Part shown: piece by piece, positions 1-8,542 of the stretch
Layout of the letters: the number at the start of each line of letters is the position of its first letter
How positions within the stretch are numbered: the stretch's first letter is position 1
Source: Gammaproteobacteria bacterium 54_18_T64
GTDB taxonomy: Bacteria > Pseudomonadota > Gammaproteobacteria > Pseudomonadales > Porticoccaceae
Length of the DNA: 64,000 nt
Assembly (NCBI GenBank): GCA_002162825.1
Contig: MAAU01000059.1
Location: 3,488 to 67,487 of the forward strand
Direction: 5' to 3'
Program-made: the position numbers and the translations under genes
Notes under the pieces: generated by a model
What the model was told of the DNA's origin: nothing
Seen by the model: the letters and a program-made list of their open reading frames with translations, nothing else
Databases searched by the model: none

Positions 1-18
1 GTAGGGAGTAGGGAGTAG
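1..18. repeat. short heptamer direct repeat at window edge
   Basis: The first 18 bases are two and a half tandem copies of GTAGGGA, placed just downstream of the diguanylate cyclase gene, which ends at 57. The array may continue to the left of the window. The 11-mer AGGGAGTAGGG also occurs once on the minus strand inside the MscS-like gene (18336-18346). Function is unknown; it could be a slippage-prone simple repeat. Confidence 0.4.
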
Positions 19-56
19 CTAATTAAAAACCCGTAGTCATCCAGAGCGTATGACAA

Positions 57-1808
57 TCAAGCCTGTTCGGCACTGCTCAGGCAGACCCGATTGCGACCCT
101 CAGCCTTGGCGGCGTAACAGGCCTCATCGGCCCGGTTTAATACAAATTTTGAACTCTGCGCCCCAGGCTCGAAGCTCACGACACCAATACTGACGCCAAA
201 AATAAAATCGACACCACCACTGGCAAAGCGATAGCTGGCCACAAAGGCGCGCATGGCCTCACAGATTCGCAAGGCATTATCGACATCACAGGCCGTCAAC
301 AACAGGCCAAACTCATCGCCACCGAAGCGTGCCAAAGTGTCGGAAGTGCGCAACAGATAGCTCAGGCCCTCGGCAATATCTTTCAAGACCTGATCCCCCG
401 CCTGGTGACCGGCACTGTCATTGACGATTTTAAAAAAATCGAGGTCGAGAAAACACAGTACATGCTGCTCGTCGTTATCACCAAAGCCGCTATTGAGACT
501 CGCCAGTCGCCGCTCAAATTCGCGTCGATTCACCAGCCCAGTGAGCGGGTCGTGCCGGGCTTCATAGGTCAGCTGTTCGGTGATTTGCGATTGTAGGGTG
601 ACATCGCGAATAAAGACCGCCATTCCGGAAGCACTGTGTTCATCATCGACAAAGGGCACTAAAGTCACCTCGGCATTGATCAGCTCTCCGGACTTGGGGC
701 GCAAATAAATCTCATGGGTTTTATGGGGCATGTCGCCGTTGGCAATGAAGCCTTGAATATCCTGGACAAGAGACAAGCTATCGCTATCTTCATGGGGCAG
801 TAAGTCGAGAATATTGCGCCCCAGGCACTCTAGCAATTCAGTCCCCAATAACTGCTCACAAGCGGGGTTAGCCAGGACAACCCGCCCACTGCCATCGATA
901 TTAAATACCGCGTCTTTGATCGAATTTAGGGTGACATCGACGCGCTGCTTTTCAAAAAATAACTGCCGGGAAGTCACGCCGTGTTCTTCGAGCTCTCGCT
1001 TTAAAGCCCGTGTTCGATCTGCAACCTGTTGTTCGAGACTATCCTGGTATTCGAGCACTTTTTGCTGCGAGGCCAAGCGCCCCCTGTGGGCTTCGTTATA
1101 GGCCTCGATCACGAAAGCCAGTTCGTCCTCGACACCCCCCGCAAGCACCGGCTGGTGATCGGCACTACGTTCAACCCGGCGAATATCCGCCAGTAGGGCG
1201 TTTAAACGCCCACCAATGAAAAAGATATAGGCCGAACGCGTAGTGAAAAGTACCACTGTGGAAATAACCCCTAGTAAGACGAGTGCCATGGTCAGGTCGG
1301 TTATCAGCAGGGTGTAAATTCGTTGGGGGCTTAGACGTAAGCCCAGCTCGCCAATAACAACAGAGCCGCTAGTAGTGGCATGCTGAATGCTAGCCACTGC
1401 CTGAAAGTTCACCCTGCCCAGAATTCCGCTGTTCGCCTGCCAGGGGGGTATGGCCGGCGCCCCCAGGCCTGTAGCTCTAGACAGCTGATCGTCGAGTCCA
1501 TAGGCATCGATAACGCGACCCCGGTTATCCCGGATCACAAAGGCTTGTACATCCGTATCGACAATAAGCCCGGCAGTGAGAAGGTGGATCGAACGCTCAT
1601 CGCCCTCGCTCAGTGGTTGCGAGAGAAGCAGAGAATAGGTTTGCATCAGTTCCGTGAGCTTGGCTTCCATGGTTTTCTTTTCATCGAGAAAACGTAAGCA
1701 TTCAAAACTCAATATGGTGAGCAATAACAGCGCGGCGCTAACCATAATGACCCGGCGAGCCAACTTGAAGAACAGTTTATTGGAGTATTTCAAGATAGTT
1801 AGCCGCAT
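57..1808 (-). CDS. membrane sensor diguanylate cyclase (PAS-GGDEF)
   Basis: This is a predicted inner-membrane enzyme making cyclic-di-GMP from two GTP. In order I see an N-terminal membrane segment (about residues 20-37), a roughly 130-residue periplasmic sensor region, a second membrane segment (about 167-190), a HAMP-like and coiled-coil linker, a PAS domain (about 292-404) and a C-terminal GGDEF domain. The signature GGDEF is at about 496-500. It is preceded five residues earlier by RTSD, matching the RxxD product-inhibition site, so the cyclase looks intact and feedback-controlled. The frame opens at a TTG (1826), but the first ATG at 1808 gives a normal N-terminus with a charged segment before the first helix, so I use it. 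The gene lies 41 bp downstream of the YHS-protein gene on the same strand, probably as one operon. The periplasmic ligand is unknown. Confidence 0.88.
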   Translation of the reverse strand: MRLTILKYSNKLFFKLARRVIMVSAALLLLTILSFECLRFLDEKKTMEAKLTELMQTYSLLLSQPLSEGDERSIHLLTAGLIVDTDVQAFVIRDNRGRVIDAYGLDDQLSRATGLGAPAIPPWQANSGILGRVNFQAVASIQHATTSGSVVIGELGLRLSPQRIYTLLITDLTMALVLLGVISTVVLFTTRSAYIFFIGGRLNALLADIRRVERSADHQPVLAGGVEDELAFVIEAYNEAHRGRLASQQKVLEYQDSLEQQVADRTRALKRELEEHGVTSRQLFFEKQRVDVTLNSIKDAVFNIDGSGRVVLANPACEQLLGTELLECLGRNILDLLPHEDSDSLSLVQDIQGFIANGDMPHKTHEIYLRPKSGELINAEVTLVPFVDDEHSASGMAVFIRDVTLQSQITEQLTYEARHDPLTGLVNRREFERRLASLNSGFGDNDEQHVLCFLDLDFFKIVNDSAGHQAGDQVLKDIAEGLSYLLRTSDTLARFGGDEFGLLLTACDVDNALRICEAMRAFVASYRFASGGVDFIFGVSIGVVSFEPGAQSSKFVLNRADEACYAAKAEGRNRVCLSSAEQA

Positions 1809-1849
1809 CCATGCCAAATTTCCCAACGATCATTACGTTGTACGAATAG

Positions 1850-2335
1850 TTACTGAGCCTGTTCCATATCTCGCCAAAGACGATCTGCCCTAGCGATATT
1901 AAGTCCCTGGTCAAGCAGCCAGATTTTTTTGGTGACCCTGTTCAAAAGAAAATAGAGTCGCCCGGCGACAATTTCATAACTTGCAGGGTCAATCGATAAG
2001 CGCTTACCCATGCTGATACCGTAGGCACAGTAACCCCCGTAGGCCGGTAAATAGCGCTGGGGGTCCGCTTTGAATAATGCGAGGTGAGCCGCCGTACTGA
2101 AAAGATAGGTCGCGCCTTGATGTCGTGTGGCAAAGTCTTTACTACCAAGTTCTACACGGCCATCAAAATAGCCGAGCAGGTCGTAACCCGATGCAGCTAT
2201 TTGATCAGCATCGACATTGACCAGACTTGAGTTTGCAACAACGGCAAGGGGCAGCATAAAGACCAAAACCATTAGGCCCGCTGCTTTCCTTAAAAGAGTA
2301 CCGCAAGGCCGCCCGATAACTTTCACTAATCCCAT
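1850..2335 (-). CDS. secreted YHS-domain protein
   Basis: This is a 161-residue exported protein. The N-terminus has basic residues, then a hydrophobic stretch (about 17-34) with a likely signal peptidase I site after AVVA. The mature part carries the YHS-family pattern: GYDLLGYF, then YLFSTAAHLALFKADP and a YGGYCAYG block with one Cys, followed by a conserved tail ending in a W-containing helix. YHS domains are small, often metal-associated modules, and the exported subgroup has no firmly assigned reaction. The gene sits immediately upstream of the sensor diguanylate cyclase and 64 bp downstream of the SDR gene, so all three may be cotranscribed. A link to sensing by the cyclase is inference only. 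The ATG at 2335 has only a weak ribosome-binding site. Confidence 0.75.
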   Translation of the reverse strand: MGLVKVIGRPCGTLLRKAAGLMVLVFMLPLAVVANSSLVNVDADQIAASGYDLLGYFDGRVELGSKDFATRHQGATYLFSTAAHLALFKADPQRYLPAYGGYCAYGISMGKRLSIDPASYEIVAGRLYFLLNRVTKKIWLLDQGLNIARADRLWRDMEQAQ

Positions 2336-2399
2336 CCAATTTACACGGTTATTTTTTTAGCTTCAATTCTCGCTTATTTTCACCCATCTGTAAACGCGG

Positions 2400-3167
2400 C
2401 TATTGGGCAAAACTTCCGCCGTCCACAGACATCGAGTGACCGGTAACAAAAGAAGCCTGATCCGAGCACAACCACACGGCGGCCTCGGCAATTTCTGAAG
2501 GCTTACCCAGGCGCCCAACGGGCTCCATTTTGCGCATCATTTCGTAGCCCTTTTCAGAACCCTTGACGATACGGTTGAGCATCGGCGTTTCGATCGCCCC
2601 GGGACACACCGCATTGACGCGAATATCCTTTTTGGCAAACTCCAGTGCCGCCGACTTGGTCATGCCAATCACACCGTGCTTGGCCGCCACATAAGCATTG
2701 CCTCGCGGCACACCGACCAGCCCCGCCAGTGAAGAGGCATTCACTATGGCACCCGGCGATCCCTGGCGAAGAAACTGTTCAATTTCATATTTCATGCACC
2801 ACCAGACACCCTTGAGATTGACGGCGATGTTCAAATCAAAGTTCTCCTCGGTGCAAGTGATCGTCGTCGCCTGAGTATCGCCCTCTATACCGGCGTTGTT
2901 AAAAGCGGCATCGAGCCGGCCAAAGGTAGCCACCGTACCCTCAATTAAGGCTTCAACTTCGGGGCCCTTAGAAACGTCACATTGAATAAAGGTCGCCTCA
3001 CCGCCGGCAGCCTTGACCAGCGCAAGGGTTTCTTCCCCACCAGTAACATTGATATCCGAAACCACAACCTTTGCGCCTTCACGGGCAAAAATTAACGCGG
3101 CTTCACGGCCAATCCCCGATCCCGAACCGGTAATGACGACAACTTTATCCTGCATTTTTACACTCAT
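2400..3167 (-). CDS. SDR family NAD(P)-dependent oxidoreductase
   Basis: This is a 255-residue classical short-chain dehydrogenase/reductase. Visible features are the cofactor-binding TGSGSGIG (residues 13-20), the structural NNAG motif, a catalytic Ser in NASSLAG, and the YxxxK pair in YVAAK near residue 160. After the YxxxK comes the usual PG(A)IETPM loop, and the protein ends in a GG-containing C-terminus. An Asp (VVVSDIN) ends the second strand, which usually favours NAD over NADP. The start is the ATG at 3167, preceded by AGGAG at ideal spacing; an upstream in-frame TTG (3194) lacks such a site. The substrate is not determinable. Its divergent neighbour is an enoyl-CoA hydratase, and two ketone monooxygenases are nearby, so an alcohol/ketone step in lipid or alicyclic catabolism is a reasonable guess. 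Confidence 0.9.
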   Translation of the reverse strand: MSVKMQDKVVVITGSGSGIGREAALIFAREGAKVVVSDINVTGGEETLALVKAAGGEATFIQCDVSKGPEVEALIEGTVATFGRLDAAFNNAGIEGDTQATTITCTEENFDLNIAVNLKGVWWCMKYEIEQFLRQGSPGAIVNASSLAGLVGVPRGNAYVAAKHGVIGMTKSAALEFAKKDIRVNAVCPGAIETPMLNRIVKGSEKGYEMMRKMEPVGRLGKPSEIAEAAVWLCSDQASFVTGHSMSVDGGSFAQ

Positions 3168-3368
3168 AATTGACTCCTGCTGCTTAATACTCAAATTGTG
3201 TGGCTGCCACGCTAAGCGCCGATCCGAGGTCTGTCAACAGGTGTCGCTTTGTACTCCAGGGTAACAATGAAGCATATTGCCATTGCCTAGCCCCATTGCT
3301 CACGGTATCTTTCCCGTTCTACTTGGTGGCGAACCCGCCAATACCGAAGACAACAACGGAGAAAAACT

Positions 3369-4166
3369 GTGAGCATTGCTGAATTAGACGACGACCTGCT
3401 GTACGAGAAGAAGGGCAAGCTGGCCTATATGACCTTCAACCGACCGACGGAAATGAACTCCATCACGCCAAAAATGCTCGAGGAAATCGACCTAATCGCC
3501 GACGACTTTAATAATGACAATGACTTACAGGTGCTCATCGTCACCGGTGCCGGCGAGCAGTCCTTCTGCGCTGGCGCCGATTTGAAAAAAACCATTACCA
3601 AATTGACCGAGGATGCCGACAAGGGCGAGCGCTTCATGAAAGACCCGAGCAAGCGCTTTTTTCACGGTGTCTTCAAGCCCATTATCGCCGCAGTGAATGG
3701 CTTCTGCCTAGCCGGTGGTACTGAAATTTTGCAGGGCATGGATATTCGCGTCGCCGCGGAACACGCCCGCTTCGGCCTGCCCGAAGTACACTGGGGTATT
3801 ATTCCCGGCGGTGGCTCCCATGTGCGCCTGCCACGGCAAATACCCTATTGTCACGCCATGGACATTCTGCTCACCGGCCGTCAAATCACCGCCGAAGAGG
3901 CACTGCACTTCGGCCTCATTAATAAAGTTGTACCCGCCGACCAGGTAATGGCCGAGTGTGAAAAATACGCGGCAATGATTTGCGCCAACGGACCGCTAGC
4001 AGTGCAGGCCGCCAAAGAGGCCGCCATCAACACCTACAACATGGGTTGGAGTGAGGCCTTTTCAACGGAGGCCATGATTGCCGAGCGCATTTTCAAAACG
4101 GCCGATGCCGTTGAGGGCCCCAAAGCCTTTGCTGAGAAGCGAGAGCCGGTCTATCACGGCAAATAA
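3369..4166 (+). CDS. enoyl-CoA hydratase/isomerase (crotonase family)
   Basis: This 265-residue crotonase-fold protein probably hydrates or isomerises an enoyl-CoA thioester. The oxyanion-hole segments are visible (CAGADLK near 66-72; LAGGTE near 114-118). Both acidic residues of active hydratases are present: E118 in GGTE and E138 in GLPEV. This favours a true hydratase over family members that lost one of them. Translation starts at GTG (3369) with a GGAG site seven bases upstream; no ATG fits the N-terminus better. It is transcribed divergently from the SDR gene across a 201 bp gap and followed by a 9-bp hairpin. The physiological acyl group is unknown. Confidence 0.88.
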   Translation: MSIAELDDDLLYEKKGKLAYMTFNRPTEMNSITPKMLEEIDLIADDFNNDNDLQVLIVTGAGEQSFCAGADLKKTITKLTEDADKGERFMKDPSKRFFHGVFKPIIAAVNGFCLAGGTEILQGMDIRVAAEHARFGLPEVHWGIIPGGGSHVRLPRQIPYCHAMDILLTGRQITAEEALHFGLINKVVPADQVMAECEKYAAMICANGPLAVQAAKEAAINTYNMGWSEAFSTEAMIAERIFKTADAVEGPKAFAEKREPVYHGK

Positions 4167-4191
4167 GCCCTGCCACCTAATATCAACGCCA

Positions 4192-4212
4192 CCGCCTACA
4201 GAATGTAGGCGG
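4192..4212 (+). terminator. hairpin after enoyl-CoA hydratase gene
   Basis: A perfect 9-bp inverted repeat, CCGCCTACA / TGTAGGCGG with a GAA loop, starts 26 bp after the hydratase stop codon. There is no T-run afterwards, so it may be an mRNA-stabilising or pause hairpin rather than an intrinsic terminator. Confidence 0.4.
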
Positions 4213-4244
4213 ACTCCATTAACCTTTCGCAGTCGAGATTACTT

Positions 4245-4631
4245 ATGCCAAACAAATTCACCCTTGCCATCAAGCTTGCCCTGTCCTCCTTACTTCTCGT
4301 CACCCTCAACAACGCCCTGGCTAGCGCAGTCTATTCTGTTCAACTAAAGAAAAAACTCAATGGCACAAAAGTTTTTGCCGAAAGTAATAAGGTCAATGCA
4401 CCAGGCTCGCTCACCATTCTCAAGTTATCCAACTTTGATTCGCGCACCGTGCAATGTAGAGCAAGCTTCGACCCAAGGATTGAGCAAAAGAAATCCTTTA
4501 AAAGGCAACTAAAACCCAATACCGATGCTTCGATTCGCTATACCACGGCGAGAACACCAAATCGACTCAACATTGATCTTGAGTGTCGCCCCCTTAAAGA
4601 AAAGCTTCCGACAGAAGACCAGGGAACATAA
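4245..4631 (+). CDS. small exported protein of unknown function
   Basis: This 128-residue protein begins with a clear signal peptide: a basic N-terminus, hydrophobic residues about 7-20, and a probable cut after NNALASA. The mature part is basic and rich in short beta-like stretches. It has just two cysteines (in TVQCRASF and DLECRPL) placed to form one disulfide in the periplasm. I do not recognise the family with certainty. The layout resembles small periplasmic proteins of Pseudomonas and relatives carrying a V-C-x-A-x-F core. It lies between the hydratase and a flavin monooxygenase, but 88 bp separates it from the next start, so cotranscription with the monooxygenase is possible, not shown. 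Confidence 0.6.
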   Translation: MPNKFTLAIKLALSSLLLVTLNNALASAVYSVQLKKKLNGTKVFAESNKVNAPGSLTILKLSNFDSRTVQCRASFDPRIEQKKSFKRQLKPNTDASIRYTTARTPNRLNIDLECRPLKEKLPTEDQGT

Positions 4632-4719
4632 AAACCGCCCTAGACCTCTATTCACATTCGCACCGCAAACTGTTGCCAATCATAAAACCAATAATTTATT
4701 AATAGTACAGGGTGAAAAT

Positions 4720-6543
4720 ATGAACACGACAAAGATTCAAGCCATCGATCTTTCACAACTAAACTTTGACCCGGATACGCTGCGGGAAAAATACCGGACG
4801 GAACGTGACAAGCGCATTCGCAGTGACGGGCTCGGTCAATACCAGCAGCCGAGCGGCGATTTTACCGGCTATGTTGACGACCCCTATGTTGAACCCGGCT
4901 TTACCCGCGCGCCACTCTCCGACGAGGTTGAAGTCGCCATCATTGGCGGCGGTTTTGGTGGGCTCTTAACGGCGGTGCGTCTGCGCGAGGCTGGCGTCAA
5001 AGACATTCGCATAATTGAAAAGGGTGGCGATTTTGGTGGCACCTGGTACTGGAACCGTTATCCCGGTGCCCAGTGTGATGTGGAATCCTATATTTATTTT
5101 CCCCTGCTCGAAGAGCTCGACTATATTCCCACGGAGAAATATTCCCACGCACCGGAAATCTTGGCCCACAGTAAGGCCATCGCCGAAAAATACCAGCTCT
5201 ACGAAAATGCCTGTCTGCAGACGGAAGTCACCGAAATTCACTGGGATGAAAACATATCGCGCTGGATCATTGCCACCAACCATGGCGACAAAATGAAGGC
5301 TCGATTTGTGGCCATGGCCAACGGTCTACTGAGCCGCCCCAAACTACCAGGCATACCGGGTATCGATGCCTTCAGAGGCCACACCTTCCACACTAGTCGC
5401 TGGGACTACGCCTATACCAAGGGCAATGCAGAGGGCGGACTGAGCGGGTTGAAAAACAAGCGAGTGGGGATTATTGGCACCGGGGCTACGGCGGTACAGT
5501 GTATTCCCCACCTCGGAGCGGGGGCAAAGGAGCTCTTTGTTTTTCAGCGCACCCCCTCGTCAATTGATATCCGCAACAACGCCACCACAGACCATAACTG
5601 GGCAAAGAACTTAAAGCCGGGGTGGCACCAGCAGCGTATGGATAATTTCAACATTATCGCCACTGGTGGGCAGCAGGACGAGGATCTGGTTAACGACGGC
5701 TGGACGGATATTTTTCGCAATTTGCAAACCATACTATCGGCCGCCGGCAATAGTGCCGACATGTCCCCCGAGGACCAGGAGCTGGCGATGGAAATTGCCG
5801 ACTTTCAAAAAATGGAAGGGGTACGAGCCCGCGCCAGTAGCATCGTTCAAGATCAGGCCACAGCCGAAAAACTGAAACCCTATTATCGGCAGTTTTGTAA
5901 GCGACCCGGCTTTCACGACGAATACCTCGATACTTTTAACCGCGACAACGTAACTCTGGTCGACACCCTGGGCCAGGGCGTTGAGCGCATTACCGAAAAG
6001 GGTGTCATCGTCGACGGTGTTGAATATGAACTGGACTGCCTGATTTTCGCCACTGGCTTTGAAGTTGGCACCAACTACACCAGTCAGTCCGGCTATGACG
6101 TGATTGGCAAGGCTAAAACCGCCCTCAGTAAAAAGTGGGCCAACAGCCTGTCCACCTTTCACGGCATGCACAGCCACAACTTTCCCAACTGCTATTTTAT
6201 CGGCTTTACCCAAACCGGCTATACCGCCAATGTGCCCCACACTCTCAATGAACAGGCCAAGCACATCGCCTATGTCATTCAATACGGCCTCGACCACGCA
6301 GTCGCTAGTATCGAGGCATCGGCCGATGCAGAGGCCGAGTGGGTCGCCACCATTCAACGTCTCGCCGGTATGGGAGAGAAGTTCTACGCGGAATGCACCC
6401 CTGGCTATTACAATAACGAGGGCAAGGGTAATGGCGGCAATGGCTTCCTAGCCGGTCAATACGGTGGTGGGCCGGTCGAGTTTTTTAAGATTCTCAACGA
6501 CTGGCGCACAGAAGGTAGTTTAGCGGGACTCGAAATTAGCTAA
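4720..6543 (+). CDS. flavin-binding monooxygenase, Baeyer-Villiger type
   Basis: This 607-residue class B flavoprotein monooxygenase is predicted to use FAD, NADPH and O2 to insert oxygen beside a ketone, forming an ester or lactone. FAD is bound at GGGFGG (75-80), and GGTWYWNRYPGAQCDVES follows as in cyclohexanone and steroid monooxygenases. The second Rossmann motif is GTGATA. The family fingerprint appears from F218 as FRGHTFHTSRWDY, with Asp where the commonest form has Pro. About 70 residues precede the FAD domain, an N-terminal extension seen in part of the family. I chose ATG 4720, with AGGGTGA upstream; the open frame extends back to 4525 but overlaps the previous gene. A terminator follows the gene. 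The substrate is unknown. Confidence 0.88.
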   Translation: MNTTKIQAIDLSQLNFDPDTLREKYRTERDKRIRSDGLGQYQQPSGDFTGYVDDPYVEPGFTRAPLSDEVEVAIIGGGFGGLLTAVRLREAGVKDIRIIEKGGDFGGTWYWNRYPGAQCDVESYIYFPLLEELDYIPTEKYSHAPEILAHSKAIAEKYQLYENACLQTEVTEIHWDENISRWIIATNHGDKMKARFVAMANGLLSRPKLPGIPGIDAFRGHTFHTSRWDYAYTKGNAEGGLSGLKNKRVGIIGTGATAVQCIPHLGAGAKELFVFQRTPSSIDIRNNATTDHNWAKNLKPGWHQQRMDNFNIIATGGQQDEDLVNDGWTDIFRNLQTILSAAGNSADMSPEDQELAMEIADFQKMEGVRARASSIVQDQATAEKLKPYYRQFCKRPGFHDEYLDTFNRDNVTLVDTLGQGVERITEKGVIVDGVEYELDCLIFATGFEVGTNYTSQSGYDVIGKAKTALSKKWANSLSTFHGMHSHNFPNCYFIGFTQTGYTANVPHTLNEQAKHIAYVIQYGLDHAVASIEASADAEAEWVATIQRLAGMGEKFYAECTPGYYNNEGKGNGGNGFLAGQYGGGPVEFFKILNDWRTEGSLAGLEIS

Positions 6544-6568
6544 CACAAAACCTCATAGAAAAACGATG

Positions 6569-6596
6569 GCGGGGGCTTGCGGGCTCCCGCTTTTTT
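6569..6596 (+). terminator. rho-independent terminator after BVMO gene
   Basis: The stem GCGGGGGC / GCTCCCGC (8 bp with one G-T pair) and a six-base loop are followed directly by six T residues, 25 bp after the monooxygenase stop codon. It lies between two convergent genes and probably ends the plus-strand transcript. Confidence 0.8.
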
Positions 6597-6607
6597 ACGG
6601 AATGTAT

Positions 6608-8359
6608 CTAAGGCTTGGCGGGCGAAATTAATTGCTCCACTGCCTTTTCTGTCGACAGATAAATCCGCTCTTCGCCCAGCCTCTCATAAAGCTGAGTGCC
6701 ACAGAGCCTGTCCAGTACCGGCCCCTTCACTTCGGCCAAATGTAAACGCACTTCTGATGACGATAGCTCATCCTCTATGCTCTCCAGCATTTCAAGGCCA
6801 CTGCTATCTACATAGGCGACACCAGAGAAAATGAGCACCACATCGGTAATAGCATCATCGAGCACCAAATTGTGCAATTCAGTTTCCACTCTCGGTATAT
6901 TGGCGAAATAAATATTTTCATCAATTCTGACCAGCAATAACTGCGGCCATGTTTCCACCCTGTGACGAAGAATATTGCGATAGTGCTCGGTACCGGCAAT
7001 ACGCCCAACAACGGCAATGTGGGGCCGACTGGTACGGTACAAAAACAACACCAGCGCAAGACCCACGCCAAGCATCAAGCCGTGCTCAATACCAAGGGCG
7101 AGCACGCCCACCAGAGTGACCGCCTGAGCAACCCCATCTCCCTTGTCATAGCACCAGGTGTGCTTTAAACCCTTAACATCAATCAACTGCCAGACCGCCA
7201 CCACAATGATGGCCGAAAGCACCGCCTTGGGCAGGTTTTGCAATAACCCGGTAAACAAGAAGGCCGCCAAAGCCACCAGTGCTGCCGTCACGATTGCCGC
7301 CAGCTGAGTACGTGCGCCGGCATCAAAGTTAACCATGGAACGGGAAAAGCCGCCGGCAACGGGCATCGTACCCGCGCAGGCCGCAGCCACATTGGCCAGG
7401 CCGAGGGCTCTAAACTCTTGATCGGGGTCAATTTTTTGACGCCGCCGGAAGGCCAAAATCTTAGCCACCGAAATACTTTCGACATAGGCAATGACGGCAA
7501 TCATGCCAGCCGCCGGGAGCAACTGAGTCCAGCCCTCCGCCTTCATAAAATCAAAACTCGGCATGGGTAGACCCTGGGGTACCAAACCAACCACGACAAT
7601 GTCGAAGCGGCCATGGGCATCCAGCCACCAGGCGAGCAATATCGCCGCCACTACTACAAACAGTGGCGCCGTGCGCCCGAGTATCATTGCATTTTGCTGC
7701 ACCATGCCCAGCTTTGTCAGTCCCATCACCAATGGTTGGCGCGCCAGGATTAACAGAACAACGGCGACACCACCAAAGATGGCCGCCGCCAGGTTATAGC
7801 TATGAATATTGTCTCCCAAAGTTTGCAGTAACACAGCAAAACTGACGCCCCTGGGCACGCTAATACCCGTTAGTGCCGCTAGCTGCGTGCCGACGATGAA
7901 AATTGCCGCACCCGTTGTAAAGCCGGTCAGCACAGGGTGGCTAATAAAATTCGTCAACCAGCCCAAACGCAAAAAGCCCATGGCCAGCATAATGAAGCCG
8001 GTAAGGGCAGAGAGAATTAAGGCACCGGTCAAATATTTATCGGGGTCACCACCCGCGTAGGGGACTAGTGCCGCAGCCACCATCACAGCAGCCACCGCGA
8101 CCGGACCTACGGCCAACGCCCGGCTGGTGCCCGTAAAGGCATAGATAATCGGCGGCAAGACACTGGCGTAAAGCCCCACTTCAGGGGGCAAGCCGGCGAG
8201 CAGGCTATAGGCCAGAGCCTGGGGAATAAGAAGAATCGCTGTTATCGTACCGGCGAGAAGATCCTGGCTAAATTCTGACTTGTCGGCCTGCAAAATATCA
8301 CCGATCAGGGGGAAAAAACGCAAAAAAGCAGGCTGATTCGCAGTAAGCTTTTGCTTCAT
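6608..8359 (-). CDS. SulP family anion transporter with STAS domain
   Basis: This 583-residue SulP/SLC26-type inner-membrane permease starts its membrane domain with the signature region DLLAGTITAILLIPQALAYS. There are about a dozen or more hydrophobic segments up to about residue 420. A C-terminal cytoplasmic STAS domain carries the VDSSG-containing loop (near 525). Substrates in the family include sulfate, bicarbonate, and C4-dicarboxylates, and sequence reading alone cannot choose among them. The frame opens at a GTG (8377), but the ATG at 8359 has GAGG at good spacing and gives the normal N-terminus. The gene converges on the BVMO gene, and its 183 bp upstream region is shared divergently with the metal-protein gene. 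Confidence 0.9.
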   Translation of the reverse strand: MKQKLTANQPAFLRFFPLIGDILQADKSEFSQDLLAGTITAILLIPQALAYSLLAGLPPEVGLYASVLPPIIYAFTGTSRALAVGPVAVAAVMVAAALVPYAGGDPDKYLTGALILSALTGFIMLAMGFLRLGWLTNFISHPVLTGFTTGAAIFIVGTQLAALTGISVPRGVSFAVLLQTLGDNIHSYNLAAAIFGGVAVVLLILARQPLVMGLTKLGMVQQNAMILGRTAPLFVVVAAILLAWWLDAHGRFDIVVVGLVPQGLPMPSFDFMKAEGWTQLLPAAGMIAVIAYVESISVAKILAFRRRQKIDPDQEFRALGLANVAAACAGTMPVAGGFSRSMVNFDAGARTQLAAIVTAALVALAAFLFTGLLQNLPKAVLSAIIVVAVWQLIDVKGLKHTWCYDKGDGVAQAVTLVGVLALGIEHGLMLGVGLALVLFLYRTSRPHIAVVGRIAGTEHYRNILRHRVETWPQLLLVRIDENIYFANIPRVETELHNLVLDDAITDVVLIFSGVAYVDSSGLEMLESIEDELSSSEVRLHLAEVKGPVLDRLCGTQLYERLGEERIYLSTEKAVEQLISPAKP

Positions 8360-8542
8360 CCCAAAAACCTCAGTCACTTATATTAGCGTCTTATTATATA
8401 TCTTTTAAAGCTACATGTATGCTATATAATTATATACTGACTACCTAGTCCAATCCGAGAGCCACCTCACCATAAGGCAAGCAAGTCTGATCACAGAAAG
8501 ATATGATAGCCCCCTAATATATCTAAGAGTAAACACACCTAA

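Noticed and set aside
1..18. GTAGGGA tandem units as the edge of a CRISPR array
   Set aside because: The units are seven bases long with no spacers between them, so this is a simple tandem repeat.
5734..6357. 207-codon open frame antisense to the first BVMO gene
   Set aside because: It lies entirely opposite a strongly supported gene, and its composition (many Val, Gly, Ala) is what the reverse strand of GC-rich coding sequence gives.
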